A program made the position numbers and the translations under genes. The notes under the pieces were generated by a model. The model had not been told where the DNA came from. It was given only the letters and a program-made list of their open reading frames with translations, and ran no database searches. Positions 9,619-18,111 of a stretch of 64,000 nt of DNA are shown in pieces. This stretch comes from CAVUUN01 sp964421755 (GTDB lineage: Bacteria > Acidobacteriota > UBA6911 > RPQK01): positions 57,324 through 121,323 of the forward strand of contig CAYQYP010000368.1 in assembly GCA_964421755.1 (NCBI GenBank). The letters are read 5' to 3'. Position 1 is the stretch's first letter, and every line of letters starts with the position of its first letter.

Positions 9619-10386
9619 ATGACAAAAGCAAGACTTCGAAGAATTAGTTCATACAAGCTGTTGTTTCTCATGGTCCTCCTGGCGTTCACAGCGATCGCGG
9701 GGTATGACGAAGAGTCCGACGGCTGCTCGTGCACCGGTGGCAACACCTCGGGCATCATATTCGCTCCTGGAAGCTCAGTAACACTCACCCAGGGCGAGAC
9801 GGGGACTGTAACCGCTTCGACGGCAAGCGGGAATTCGGCGGACTGGGACATCGCGGATGGAATCTACCTCGATATCCTCAGCGTCTCGCCCGGCACGGGA
9901 ACGTCCACGACGATCACCGCAAAGGCTGCCGCCAATTTCCCGACCTGGCACACGGCAGGGGTCACAACGCAGGTCTCCTATACTCCAATGGCCTTCCCGG
10001 TCACGGCCAATGAGCAGACGGGTGACGGCACGGCCAAGGCGTCCCAAGCCAACTTCTTCGTGAACCTCGTGCCGGCCCAGGTGCGGTTCGATCTGCAAAG
10101 AGGCGAGAATTGCGTCGCCGATGCCATAGAACCAGGCGCCACTGCGAAGATCTACGTTTTCGCGGCTGACAAACCGGGCCAGGAATACACGTTTTCAGCG
10201 GCGACAACCGGGGCCAATCCAGGCAGAGCCTCCGTCGTGGGGGTCGAGCAACTGAGTCCCACGTCCGCCTTCCTGCTGGTCAGGGCGGGCAATACTCCCG
10301 GGACATTCCTTGTCAAGCTTTCGGGCATGAACTCTGATGGCCTGATTCGCTTTGCCTATCAACGGTTCGAGGTGCTCGGCGGCTAG
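9619..10386 (+). CDS. Secreted protein of unknown function
   Basis: This 255-residue protein has a positively charged N-terminus, a hydrophobic segment (about residues 13-27) and then an acidic, cysteine-containing linker (DEESDGCSC). The rest is rich in Thr, Ser, Ala and Gly, as in extracellular beta-sandwich proteins. I see no enzymatic motif and no convincing lipobox. It follows the large repeat protein by 11 bp with a GAGGGAGC ribosome site, so the two probably form one export unit. Its last four bases overlap the convergent lgt gene. Confidence 0.75.
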   Translation: MTKARLRRISSYKLLFLMVLLAFTAIAGYDEESDGCSCTGGNTSGIIFAPGSSVTLTQGETGTVTASTASGNSADWDIADGIYLDILSVSPGTGTSTTITAKAAANFPTWHTAGVTTQVSYTPMAFPVTANEQTGDGTAKASQANFFVNLVPAQVRFDLQRGENCVADAIEPGATAKIYVFAADKPGQEYTFSAATTGANPGRASVVGVEQLSPTSAFLLVRAGNTPGTFLVKLSGMNSDGLIRFAYQRFEVLGG

Positions 10387-11219
10387 CCGCGGGGCATTTC
10401 CGGGGTGCCGCCTCGGATTGAAGTTCTGTTCCTGCTCCGACGGAGTATGAACCACAAGGCGGCACCGAAGATTAGCAGGGACACCAGTTGTGCGAAGGAG
10501 AAAATCCCGAAAGGCCTTAGTCCACCGTTGTCGGCCCGAATAAACTCCGTCATGAACCGATAGGCCGAATACCAGAGCATGCCGGTAAAAAAAACCTGCC
10601 CCTCAAACTGCCGATGCTTGAGCAGAGGGTACAGAAGCCCGAAACAGAGCAGGCCGAAAAACGATTCATACAACTGGGTCGGATGAACCGGCATGGACCG
10701 CGCAGATTCCGCCGGGAGGAGCCCGGCGGTCACCTGCAGACTGTGGACACTCGTCCCCGGAGGAAAGCGCGCACCCCATGGCAGGTCTGTGACGGCGCCG
10801 CCATTGCACCCAGCGAGGAAGCAGCCGATCCGCGTCAGGAACAGTCCGAGTGCGAGTGACGGAGTCGCCGAATCCAGGAAACGCCGAACGGGGTAAGGCC
10901 GCATCAGGTAGATCAGCCCCCATGCAGCCAGCACGCCGAGCAAGCCTCCGTACAGGCTGAAACCCGACTCAGACCACCCACGCCAGGACGACAGGCCAAA
11001 TTGGGCCACGTAGAGCAGCTTCGCTCCAACAAGGAGAGCCGGGATTCCCCAGAAAAGCAGATCCGTCGCCGTCTGGATTTCCCCTCCCTGCTTCCGCCAA
11101 AGCCGGATCGTGAGCAGGCTGCCGAGAATCAAGGAAAGGCAAAGCATGAACCAGTAGTTCGGCACGATCCACGGATTGACACCGTGCTCTACCAGCCATT
11201 GCATCAGCACCCGTCTCAT
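10383..11219 (-). CDS. lgt: Lgt-like prolipoprotein diacylglyceryl transferase
   Basis: This 278-residue polytopic membrane protein has about seven hydrophobic segments. It shows the Lgt-type patterns FSLYGGLLGVL (for the usual SFGGxxG), LTRIGCFLAGCNGG and HPTQLYES. Lgt transfers the diacylglyceryl group of phosphatidylglycerol to the lipobox cysteine of prolipoproteins. The RIGCFLAGC form, in place of the classical GRxGNFxNxE, is common in divergent Lgt homologues, so the activity is likely but not certain. It stands alone, convergent with the secreted gene and upstream of nothing co-directional nearby. Confidence 0.8.
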   Translation of the reverse strand: MRRVLMQWLVEHGVNPWIVPNYWFMLCLSLILGSLLTIRLWRKQGGEIQTATDLLFWGIPALLVGAKLLYVAQFGLSSWRGWSESGFSLYGGLLGVLAAWGLIYLMRPYPVRRFLDSATPSLALGLFLTRIGCFLAGCNGGAVTDLPWGARFPPGTSVHSLQVTAGLLPAESARSMPVHPTQLYESFFGLLCFGLLYPLLKHRQFEGQVFFTGMLWYSAYRFMTEFIRADNGGLRPFGIFSFAQLVSLLIFGAALWFILRRSRNRTSIRGGTPEMPRG

Positions 11220-11316
11220 GAGGGAGAGTATAGGGCTTGGGAAACCCGCAGCACTACTGCTTCAGCGAAAAAGGGGAAAAGCGCATCAGTGGGGAACGCG
11301 GAAGCCACGAAACCAG

Positions 11317-11333
11317 CCAACCGGCCCGGTTGG
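11317..11333. terminator. Short hairpin 7 bp after ruvB
   Basis: CCAACCGG and CCGGTTGG pair around a single C, with partial extension by flanking AACCA/TGGTT. It lies just beyond the ruvB stop and may end the leftward transcript, although no long U-run follows. The sequence is what joining the two tips of the family A inverted repeat (1852-1978) would give without its interior, so it may be a relic of that element. Confidence 0.45.
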
Positions 11334-11339
11334 TTCGGA

Positions 11340-12368
11340 CTACTCGAACAGGCCTTTCTGCCGGGTGCCGCGGCGGATGCCGAAATGGTCAAGCGCCAGG
11401 TCGGTCGCCATCCTCCCGCGCGGTGTCCGGTTCAGGAAGCCGACCTGGATCAGGTACGGTTCATAGATGTCTTCAATCGCATCCTTTTCTTCACTGATCG
11501 CGGCTGACAGGGTGTTGACTCCGACCGGTCCCCCGCCAAACTTCTCGATGATGGTCAGCAGCAGCTTGCGGTCTATTTCGTCAAACCCGAGGCGATCCAC
11601 ATTCATCATTTCCAGCGCTTTACAGGCCGTTTCGTGGGTGATTGTCCCGTCCGAACGGACCTGAGCGTAGTCTCTCACCCGCCTCAACAGACGATTGGCG
11701 ATTCTCGGCGTCCCCCGGCTTCGCTTGGCAATCTCCACCGCGCCATCTGCATCCACCTGCACCGCCAGGATGCCTGCAGACCGTCGAACGATGCTCGTCA
11801 GGCTGGGAACGTCATAGAAATCCAACCGTTGGACGATCCCGAAACGGCCGAGAAGCGGCGAGGTAAGCAGTCCCGTGCGGGTCGTCGCGCCAACGAGCGT
11901 GAATTTCGGGATGTCGATCTTGATCGATCGTGCACCCGGCCCTTCGCCGATGATGATGTCGATCTGGAAATCCTCCATGGCGGGGTAGAGGATTTCTTCA
12001 ATCGCCGGGTGCAGGCGGTGGATCTCATCAATGAACAGGACGTCGTTTTCTTCCAGGTTGGTAAGGATGGCGGCGAGATCCCCCCGCTTCTCGATTGCCG
12101 GTCCCGCGGTGGATCGAAAACTGACATTCAGCTCGTTGGAGAGAATCTGCGCGAGCGTCGTTTTCCCGAGGCCAGGCGGGCCGAACAACAAAACGTGATC
12201 CAGCGCCTCTTTACGTTGCCTGGTCGCCTCCACGGCGATGCCCAGGTTGTCTTTGACCTTCTGCTGACCGACGAACTCCTTGAGGACCCGCGGACGGAGA
12301 TGGTTCTCGAAAGTGAACTCGTCTTCCCGATCGAGAGGATTCATCAGGCGATCGTCGTCTTCTTGCAT
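11340..12368 (-). CDS. ruvB: Holliday junction branch-migration ATPase
   Basis: This 342-residue AAA+ protein has LRPRVLKEFVGQ near the N-terminus, Walker A FGPPGLGKTTLAQ, Walker B VLFIDEIHRLHPAIEE and the GATTRTGLL sensor/arginine-finger region. The C-terminal winged helix contains FGGGPVGVNTLS. RuvB forms hexameric rings that drive branch migration with RuvA during recombinational repair. It follows ruvA by 14 bp in one leftward operon. No ruvC is present next to them. Confidence 0.97.
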   Translation of the reverse strand: MQEDDDRLMNPLDREDEFTFENHLRPRVLKEFVGQQKVKDNLGIAVEATRQRKEALDHVLLFGPPGLGKTTLAQILSNELNVSFRSTAGPAIEKRGDLAAILTNLEENDVLFIDEIHRLHPAIEEILYPAMEDFQIDIIIGEGPGARSIKIDIPKFTLVGATTRTGLLTSPLLGRFGIVQRLDFYDVPSLTSIVRRSAGILAVQVDADGAVEIAKRSRGTPRIANRLLRRVRDYAQVRSDGTITHETACKALEMMNVDRLGFDEIDRKLLLTIIEKFGGGPVGVNTLSAAISEEKDAIEDIYEPYLIQVGFLNRTPRGRMATDLALDHFGIRRGTRQKGLFE

Positions 12369-12382
12369 AGAGGCGAACCTGC

Positions 12383-12979
12383 TTATCCGGAAATCTGTTT
12401 GAGCGACTTCCTCAGTAGATCTTCGAACCGTCGCGTATCGGTCTGGCCCAACACTCGCCCGACCGCCTTTTCAGCGACATTGCGAGCATACCCGAGGTTC
12501 ACCAGCGCCGAGACGACGTCTTCCTGAACAGGAGATGTCAGAGTCGCCGACTCGGGGAGCTGTTCGGCGGATGCCAGGGTCCGCGCCTTCTCCTTGAGCT
12601 CCAGAACGATACGCTCGGCCGTTTTCTTCCCGATCCCCGGAATACTGCTCAGCCGGACGATGTCTCCCTGGCTGACGGCCCGGATCAACTCGTCGACCGG
12701 CAGCCCCGACAACGCCGTCACGGCCAGTCGCGGTCCAACACCGGAGACCTGGATCAGAAGTGTGAATACGCGCTTCTCGAGCGATGTCAGAAAGCCGTAC
12801 AGCAAGAGTGCATCCTCGCGCACGTGGGTGTAGATATGGAGGTCGACCAGTTCGCCGGGATCCCCCAGGTCGTAATACGTCGAGAATGGAATCAGGACCT
12901 CGTATCCGACGCCGCCCACGTCCACAACGATTCGATCGGCAGCCTTGCTGCGCAACGTCCCCTTGAGCCAGGCAATCAT
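12383..12979 (-). CDS. ruvA: Holliday junction DNA-binding protein
   Basis: This 198-residue protein starts MIAWLKGTLRSK. It has the N-terminal OB-fold (VVDVGGVGYEVLIP), two helix-hairpin-helix motifs around VSGVGPRLA and IPGIGKKTAERIV, and the C-terminal three-helix domain that contacts RuvB. The ATG at 12979 gives the usual family length; the open frame extends 48 codons upstream without homology-like sequence. The purF promoter region lies just upstream on the other strand. Confidence 0.96.
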   Translation of the reverse strand: MIAWLKGTLRSKAADRIVVDVGGVGYEVLIPFSTYYDLGDPGELVDLHIYTHVREDALLLYGFLTSLEKRVFTLLIQVSGVGPRLAVTALSGLPVDELIRAVSQGDIVRLSSIPGIGKKTAERIVLELKEKARTLASAEQLPESATLTSPVQEDVVSALVNLGYARNVAEKAVGRVLGQTDTRRFEDLLRKSLKQISG

Positions 12980-13042
12980 ACTAGAAGGGATTATACGGGA
13001 TAGGGATGGCTTTTCCGTCCGAAGTTTGTGACAGGTGCAGGA

Positions 13043-13051
13043 TGCTATAAT
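13043..13051 (+). promoter_or_regulatory. Candidate extended -10 promoter of purF
   Basis: TGCTATAAT is an extended -10 (TGnTATAAT) about 90 bases before the purF start. No well-spaced -35 is visible, as is usual for extended -10 promoters. The leader of roughly 80 bases shows no riboswitch fold that I can recognise. Confidence 0.5.
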
Positions 13052-13141
13052 AGTGGCCTTCCTAACGGCTGGATGATCAACAAGAAACCAGTCCGTTTGC
13101 TCTCGGTAAAAACGCGAACCCAAGGGAGGCGACGGAGGGTC

Positions 13142-14626
13142 ATGTCATCAGGAGCCCTTAAGGACCAGGACTGGTACGACATAGACGAGGATAAGTTCCG
13201 CGATGAATGCGGCGTTTTTGGAATTGCGCGCAGCGAGGAGGCATCGCGCCTGACTTACCTCGGGCTGTACGGGCTGCAGCATCGCGGGCAGGAGTCCGCA
13301 GGTATCGTAACCTCGGACGGTTCCAGGCTGCACCATCACAAAGGGATGGGGTACGTTTCGGACGTCTTCGACAGCCAGCGGATCGCCTCGCTACCAGGTG
13401 ACAGCGCCATCGGACATGTCCGGTACTCCACGACAGGCAGCAGTATTGTCGCGAACGCGCAGCCGATCCTCACCGAGTCATGGCGGGGCCCGATGGCGGT
13501 CGCCCACAATGGGAACCTGGTCAATGTCAGCCAGATCCGCCAAAGGCTGGAAAGTGACGGCGCAATCTTCCAGTCAACCAGCGATACCGAAGTGATCCTA
13601 CACCTGCTGGCCCGCTGTCCGCTCCACGACTTCGACGCCGCCCTAAAGAATGTGCTGTCGTACGTTCATGGTGCGTTTTCGCTCGTATTGCTGACCCCCA
13701 GAACCCTGTATGCAGTGCGCGACCCGTTCGGCGTGCGACCGCTCTGCCTCGGCCGCCTCGGCGAAGCATTCGTGGTTGCATCGGAGACGTGCGCTTTTGA
13801 CCTTCTGGGCGTGGAATACATCCGAGACGTCCTGCCCGGCGAGATTCTGCGAATCCAAGACGGGGAGCTGCGTTCCGCGTTCCTGCCCACTGCGCCGCGT
13901 ACCGCCCACTGCATATTTGAGCATGTCTACTTCAGCCGGCCGGACAGTAAGGTCTTTGAGCGAAGCGTCCACAAAAGTCGGTACAAGATGGGGAGGCAAT
14001 TAGCCAAGGAAGCTCCGGTGGAGGCCGAACTCGTCGTGCCGGTGCCGGACTCGGGAGTCACCGCCGCCCTTGGGTATTCCGACGAGTCAGGAGTGCCGTT
14101 TACGATGGGGCTCGTTCGGAACCATTACGTCGGGCGGACCTTTATTCAGCCTTCGCCTTCGATCCGGCATTTCGGAGTCCGCGTGAAGCTGAACCCCGTC
14201 AAGGAACTGCTGAGGAACAAGAGAATCATTCTGATCGACGACTCAATCGTCCGCGGCACAACCAGTCAGAAAATTGTGGACATGGTGCGGTCAGCCGGTG
14301 CCCGGGAAGTTCACTTCAGGATCAGCTCGCCGCCCACCATCGCGCCCTGCTACTACGGCATCGATACACCGACTTACCGGGAACTGATCGCCGCCCAAAA
14401 AAGCGTGGAGGAGATTCGCCAGTTTGTCGGAGCCGACACCCTCGCATACCTTTCCCTCGAGGGGATGAAAGCGGCGGTCGGCGATCGTGGAGACTTCTGC
14501 TCCGCCTGTTTCGATGAACAATACCCAATTACTGTGGGGGGCGAACACCGCCAGAAGGAGTTGTTCAGTCTTCAGGAGCTTCGCCGCTCAGAGCAGCTTG
14601 TGAGCAAAGAAAAGAACACGGACTAA
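13142..14626 (+). CDS. purF: Amidophosphoribosyltransferase
   Basis: This 494-residue enzyme catalyses the first step of purine synthesis, PRPP plus glutamine to phosphoribosylamine. The N-terminal nucleophile cysteine is in DECGVFGIAR after a short propeptide, followed by GLQHRGQESAG. The PRPP loop is ILIDDSIVRGTTSQ. Cysteines in AHCIFEHVYFSRPD, APCYYGIDTP and FCSACF fit the [4Fe-4S]-containing Bacillus-type enzyme. The ATG at 13142 follows GGAGGG; the open frame extends 38 codons further upstream without support. It leads a purF-purM-purN run. Confidence 0.96.
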   Translation: MSSGALKDQDWYDIDEDKFRDECGVFGIARSEEASRLTYLGLYGLQHRGQESAGIVTSDGSRLHHHKGMGYVSDVFDSQRIASLPGDSAIGHVRYSTTGSSIVANAQPILTESWRGPMAVAHNGNLVNVSQIRQRLESDGAIFQSTSDTEVILHLLARCPLHDFDAALKNVLSYVHGAFSLVLLTPRTLYAVRDPFGVRPLCLGRLGEAFVVASETCAFDLLGVEYIRDVLPGEILRIQDGELRSAFLPTAPRTAHCIFEHVYFSRPDSKVFERSVHKSRYKMGRQLAKEAPVEAELVVPVPDSGVTAALGYSDESGVPFTMGLVRNHYVGRTFIQPSPSIRHFGVRVKLNPVKELLRNKRIILIDDSIVRGTTSQKIVDMVRSAGAREVHFRISSPPTIAPCYYGIDTPTYRELIAAQKSVEEIRQFVGADTLAYLSLEGMKAAVGDRGDFCSACFDEQYPITVGGEHRQKELFSLQELRRSEQLVSKEKNTD

Positions 14627-14651
14627 GACGGTTCACCGGTTCAACGGCGGG

Positions 14652-14677
14652 GGAATTCAGTATCATATCCCCCGAAA
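14652..14677 (+). repeat. Half-site related to the 45783-45863 hairpin
   Basis: GGAATTCAGTATCATATC followed by CCCCGAAA resembles the right arm of the inverted repeat at 45839-45863. A third similar half-site (GGAATTAAGTATCATGTGCC) lies at 43321-43340. Each sits immediately before a gene start (purM, proB, CDF transporter). They may be degraded copies of one palindromic element; TATCAT inside them could also serve as a -10 box. Confidence 0.5.
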
Positions 14678-14681
14678 CTCT

Positions 14682-15704
14682 ATGAAATACAGCGACAGCG
14701 GAGTAGACATCGACCGATCCAACGAGGCCAAACGAAGAATCAAGGAGCTCGTCCGCTCCACGTACAACCAGGCGGTCGTAGGAGACATTGGCGCTTTCGG
14801 CGGTATGTTCAGGCCGGATTTCCTCAACTTTCAAAAACCGGTTCTTGTGGCCAGCGTCGATGGAGTGGGCACCAAGCTGAAAGTCGCCTTCATGTCCGGC
14901 ATTCACAACACGGTCGGCGTCGACCTGGTGTCACACTGCACCGACGATATTCTCGTGCAGGGCGCCCTCCCTCTATTCTTCCTGGACTATATCGCGACCG
15001 GGAGAGTCGAACCACAGGTCATCGGAGAATTGGTGGCGGGACTGGCGGAAGGGTGCAGGCAGTCACAGTGCGCCCTGATCGGCGGCGAAACGGCGGAAAT
15101 GCCTGATTTCTACCAACCGGGTGAATACGACGTGGCTGGCTTCATCATTGGCGTCGTGGACGAATCGAAGATCCTGGGTCCTGCCAGGGTGCAAGAGGGA
15201 GATGTCCTGATTGCTCTTGCCTCAAGCGGTCTCCACACCAACGGGTATTCCCTGGTTCGAAAGCTCTTCTTCGAGCAGGAGCATCTGGCCGTCGACTCCT
15301 ATGTTCCGGCTCTCGGCAAGACGGTGGCCGAGGAATTGCTCACCCCGCACAGGAACTATCTGCCGCTTTTGCGAGAACTGGTTCACAGCGACGATCTGCA
15401 CGCCATGGCTCACATCACCGGGGGCGGAATCACCGAGAACCTGGACAGGGCGCTCCCTCCACACCTGGACGCGGCCGTTAAGCGCGGTACCTGGGAGGTG
15501 CTCCCGATCTTCCGCTTCATTCGCGAGCGGGGATCAATCGAAGACAGCGAGATGTATCGCACCTTCAACATGGGGGTTGGCATGGTCCTCGTAGCGGATC
15601 GAAACCGGATCGAGCGAGTCGAGGACTACCTGCGCAACCGCAACGAGCAGTACTACTTGATCGGTGAGATCACCGAAGGCGCGGGCAAGGTCAGGTACGT
15701 ATGA
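14682..15704 (+). CDS. purM: Phosphoribosylformylglycinamidine cyclo-ligase (AIR synthetase)
   Basis: This 340-residue enzyme makes AIR from FGAM with ATP. It starts MKYSDSGVDIDRSNEAKRRI and contains DGVGTKLKVAF, GVDLVSHCTDDILVQGA, ALIGGETAEMPDFYQPGEYD and ASSGLHTNGYSL, the hallmark PurM motifs. The C-terminal segment HITGGGITENLDR completes the family fold. It lies 55 bp after purF and overlaps purN by 4 bp. No clear ribosome site precedes the ATG; the half-palindrome at 14652-14677 occupies that position. Confidence 0.96.
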   Translation: MKYSDSGVDIDRSNEAKRRIKELVRSTYNQAVVGDIGAFGGMFRPDFLNFQKPVLVASVDGVGTKLKVAFMSGIHNTVGVDLVSHCTDDILVQGALPLFFLDYIATGRVEPQVIGELVAGLAEGCRQSQCALIGGETAEMPDFYQPGEYDVAGFIIGVVDESKILGPARVQEGDVLIALASSGLHTNGYSLVRKLFFEQEHLAVDSYVPALGKTVAEELLTPHRNYLPLLRELVHSDDLHAMAHITGGGITENLDRALPPHLDAAVKRGTWEVLPIFRFIRERGSIEDSEMYRTFNMGVGMVLVADRNRIERVEDYLRNRNEQYYLIGEITEGAGKVRYV

Positions 15705-16369
15705 AAAAAGTAGCCATTTTGCTCAGCGGCAGGGGCTCAAACTTCCGTGCCTTATCGGACGCGATAGACCAGGGGCGGATTCCAGCCAAAATCGCCCTGG
15801 TGATTTCCAACCGCCCAGAGGCTCCCGGTCTCCAGTACGCTCGTGACCGGGGTTTCAAGAGCGTCTGCATCCCCTCGGCCGGAATGGACAGGGAAGCCTT
15901 TGACCGGTTGATGGCCCGCGAGATCGACGCGGAAGCCATTGACTTCATCTGCCTCGCCGGGTTCATGCGGATTCTCAGTTCCTGGTTCGTCCAACGCTAT
16001 CCGCTCAGGATCTTGAACATCCATCCTTCCTTGCTGCCTGCTTTTCCCGGCGTCCATGCCCAGCGACAGGCCCTTCTGTGGGGAGCCAAGGTGACGGGGT
16101 GCACCGTTCATTTTGTGGACGAGGAGCTGGATCACGGTCCGATCATCGTCCAGTTCCCCGTTCCGGTCCTGGAGGGCGACACCGAGGATACGCTCTCCGA
16201 TCGCATCCTTGTCCATGAGCACGAGATCTACCCTGACGCGCTCAAAATCGTTTGCGAAGAACGATATCGAATCGAGGGACGCCGGCTCATCATCAAACCC
16301 GAAGACGTCGACGTAGGGCCGACACCGAAGTCGGACATGCCTCTCGGAAGTGAAATTCACGACGTCTAG
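15701..16369 (+). CDS. purN: Phosphoribosylglycinamide formyltransferase
   Basis: This 222-residue protein begins KKVAILLSGRGSNFRALSDA and has the formyl-folate motif LAGFMRILSSWFV, then LNIHPSLLPAFPGVHAQRQAL and GCTVHFVDEELDHGPIIVQ with the catalytic Asn-His-Asp set of the PurN family. It formylates GAR with 10-formyl-tetrahydrofolate. The ATGA overlap with purM suggests coupled translation. The order F-M-N means that the intermediate steps (D, L, Q, S) are encoded elsewhere. Confidence 0.95.
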   Translation: MKKVAILLSGRGSNFRALSDAIDQGRIPAKIALVISNRPEAPGLQYARDRGFKSVCIPSAGMDREAFDRLMAREIDAEAIDFICLAGFMRILSSWFVQRYPLRILNIHPSLLPAFPGVHAQRQALLWGAKVTGCTVHFVDEELDHGPIIVQFPVPVLEGDTEDTLSDRILVHEHEIYPDALKIVCEERYRIEGRRLIIKPEDVDVGPTPKSDMPLGSEIHDV

Positions 16370-16381
16370 CCCGGCGATCGG

Positions 16382-17551
16382 TCACGCCTTCAGGTACTGC
16401 TCCAACCGATCAAGCCCCTCGACCAACCGATCGTACGGTGCCGCATAAGAGAGCCTGAGAAAGCCCTCCCCGCCGGGTCCGAAATCACTCCCCGGCGTTA
16501 CGGCGACGTGAGCCTTCTCCAGGATTTCGAACGCGAGGTCATAGGACGAAAGATGCCGAGCTTCGCATTGGGAACGAGCGTCTGCCAGGACGTAAAAAGC
16601 ACCGGTCGGAATGACCGGGAGCCCGAGATCCATCTTAGGGAGCCGCTCGATCAGCAGTCGCCGGCGGCGGTCATACTCGGCCGCCATTTCCGCCAGGTAA
16701 GGACCGCAAGGCGCCTCAAAAGCGGCGAGGGCCGCCGTCTGCGCGAAATGGCAGGCAGAGATAAAGAAGTTCTGCTGCATTTTCTGCACGACTCGGACAA
16801 GCGGCTGCGGAAGGATGAGGTACCCGAGCCGCCACCCAGTCATCGCGAAAAGTTTCGAGAATCCATTGACTACGACGCTCGTCTCAGTAAATTCGCGGAT
16901 TGAGTGGGCACGGTCAGCGTAGACCAGCCCGTGGTAGATCTCATCCGAGATGATCAGTAGTCCCAGCTGTGCCAGCTCTTTCATCGTCTCGCCGGGCATG
17001 ATCGTCCCGGCCGGATTCGACGGCGAGTTGATCAGGACAGCGCGCGTCCTCCCGGTCACGGCACGGAGCACGCTCTTTGGGGACAACTGCAGACGGTCTT
17101 CGGGCGTCACCGGCGCGGTGACAGGCCGCCCGCCCGCAAAGGTAATCAGATTCGGATAGCAGGCGTAGTATGGATCGGAGATGATCACCTCATCACCCGG
17201 CTCGCAGATCGCCATGAAAGCGAGAAGCATCGCCGGGCTGGTACCGGATGTGACAACGATGCTATCCCGGTCGATCGTCGTCCCGTAGGAAGCCGAGTGC
17301 CATCGGGCGATTGCTGCGCGCAACTCCGGAGTGCCCATGGAGTGTGTGTAGTGCGTGTGGCCCTGGTCCAAGGCGCCGTGAGCCGCCTCGACGACCGGGG
17401 ACGGCGTGTCGAAACCGGGTTCGCCGACTTCCATATGGACGATGTCGATTCCCTGTCGCTCGAGGAACTGCGCGCGCTCGAGCACTTCCATCACCATGAA
17501 AGGCGACATCGAACAGGCACGGGCCGCTGGTTTTAGCATGTCTCTAAGCAT
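16382..17551 (-). CDS. PLP-dependent class I/II aminotransferase
   Basis: This 389-residue fold-type I enzyme contains HMEVGEPGFDTPSP, YTHSMGTPELRAAIA, NSPSNPAGTIM, ISDEIYHGLVY and the PLP-lysine segment VVNGFSKLFAMTGWRLGYL. The pattern fits the aspartate/aromatic aminotransferase group; the substrate cannot be fixed from sequence alone. I take the ATG at 17551; an in-frame ATG at 17539 is also possible. It is convergent with purN and divergent from the following small stress gene. Confidence 0.9.
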   Translation of the reverse strand: MLRDMLKPAARACSMSPFMVMEVLERAQFLERQGIDIVHMEVGEPGFDTPSPVVEAAHGALDQGHTHYTHSMGTPELRAAIARWHSASYGTTIDRDSIVVTSGTSPAMLLAFMAICEPGDEVIISDPYYACYPNLITFAGGRPVTAPVTPEDRLQLSPKSVLRAVTGRTRAVLINSPSNPAGTIMPGETMKELAQLGLLIISDEIYHGLVYADRAHSIREFTETSVVVNGFSKLFAMTGWRLGYLILPQPLVRVVQKMQQNFFISACHFAQTAALAAFEAPCGPYLAEMAAEYDRRRRLLIERLPKMDLGLPVIPTGAFYVLADARSQCEARHLSSYDLAFEILEKAHVAVTPGSDFGPGGEGFLRLSYAAPYDRLVEGLDRLEQYLKA

Positions 17552-17598
17552 AGGGGTCAACCAGAGAGTGTCACGCGCGCAGGACCGACGCAAGTTCT

Positions 17599-17627
17599 TT
17601 GTCTTTGACCTGTGCCGCTGCTAAACT
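17599..17627 (+). promoter_or_regulatory. Candidate promoter of the GlsB/YeaQ-like gene
   Basis: TTGTCT (17599-17604), 17 bases, then TAAACT (17622-17627) preceded by TGC as an extended -10. Each hexamer matches 4 of 6 consensus positions. The start codon follows 57 bases later with an AAAGGAG ribosome site. Confidence 0.45.
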
Positions 17628-17683
17628 GGAATTAAGTCAGTCCTTCCCTTCCTGGACCCTAACAAACAAAGGAGCCGTCACTT

Positions 17684-17944
17684 ATGGGTATTCTCGCGTG
17701 GGTGGTTTTCGGGTTGGTCGTCGGAGCCCTGGCCAAACTGATTATGCCTGGAAGAGATCCCGGAGGGTGCATCATCACGATCCTCCTTGGCGTCGCTGGT
17801 TCGTTGCTGGGAGGATTTGTCGGCAAGGCGATCGGCCTTTACTCAGAAGAAATCTCGGGCGGCGGCTTCATCATGTCCCTGCTGGGGGCGGTGCTACTCC
17901 TGGGTATCTACCGATTCGCTTTCGCTCCCCGAAATGTCGTCTAG
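17684..17944 (+). CDS. GlsB/YeaQ/YmgE-type small stress membrane protein
   Basis: This 86-residue protein has three glycine-rich hydrophobic segments: GILAWVVFGLVVGALAKLI, an IITILLGVAGSLLGGFVG stretch and FIMSLLGAVLLLGIYRF. PGRDPGG in the first loop and the overall pattern are typical of the transglycosylase-associated/GlsB family, often induced by envelope or general stress. Molecular function is unknown. It has a good AAAGGAG ribosome site and its own candidate promoter. A large hairpin follows its stop. Confidence 0.88.
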   Translation: MGILAWVVFGLVVGALAKLIMPGRDPGGCIITILLGVAGSLLGGFVGKAIGLYSEEISGGGFIMSLLGAVLLLGIYRFAFAPRNVV

Positions 17945-17965
17945 GCAGGCGGCTGAGTTCTGGCC

Positions 17966-18087
17966 TTTCAGAGCCGCACGCAGCGTTTTCCAGCGGAGTA
18001 AGCGGGTTCTCCGTGCCCCAGAGACTCTTCGGAACAGCTTCGAACCCGCTTACTCCGCTGGAAAACGCTGCGTGCGCGGCTCTGAAA
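17966..18087. repeat. Long inverted repeat, family B
   Basis: Arms at 17966-18009 and 18042-18087 match as reverse complements over about 44 bp with one 2-base insertion. The loop is about 32 bases. It fills the gap between two convergent genes (17944 and 18112). No U-run follows the stem on either strand. It could still stop or stabilise transcripts from both sides, or it may be a palindromic repeat element. Confidence 0.85.
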
Positions 18088-18111
18088 TACACTGCTCGGT
18101 GGACCTACTGC

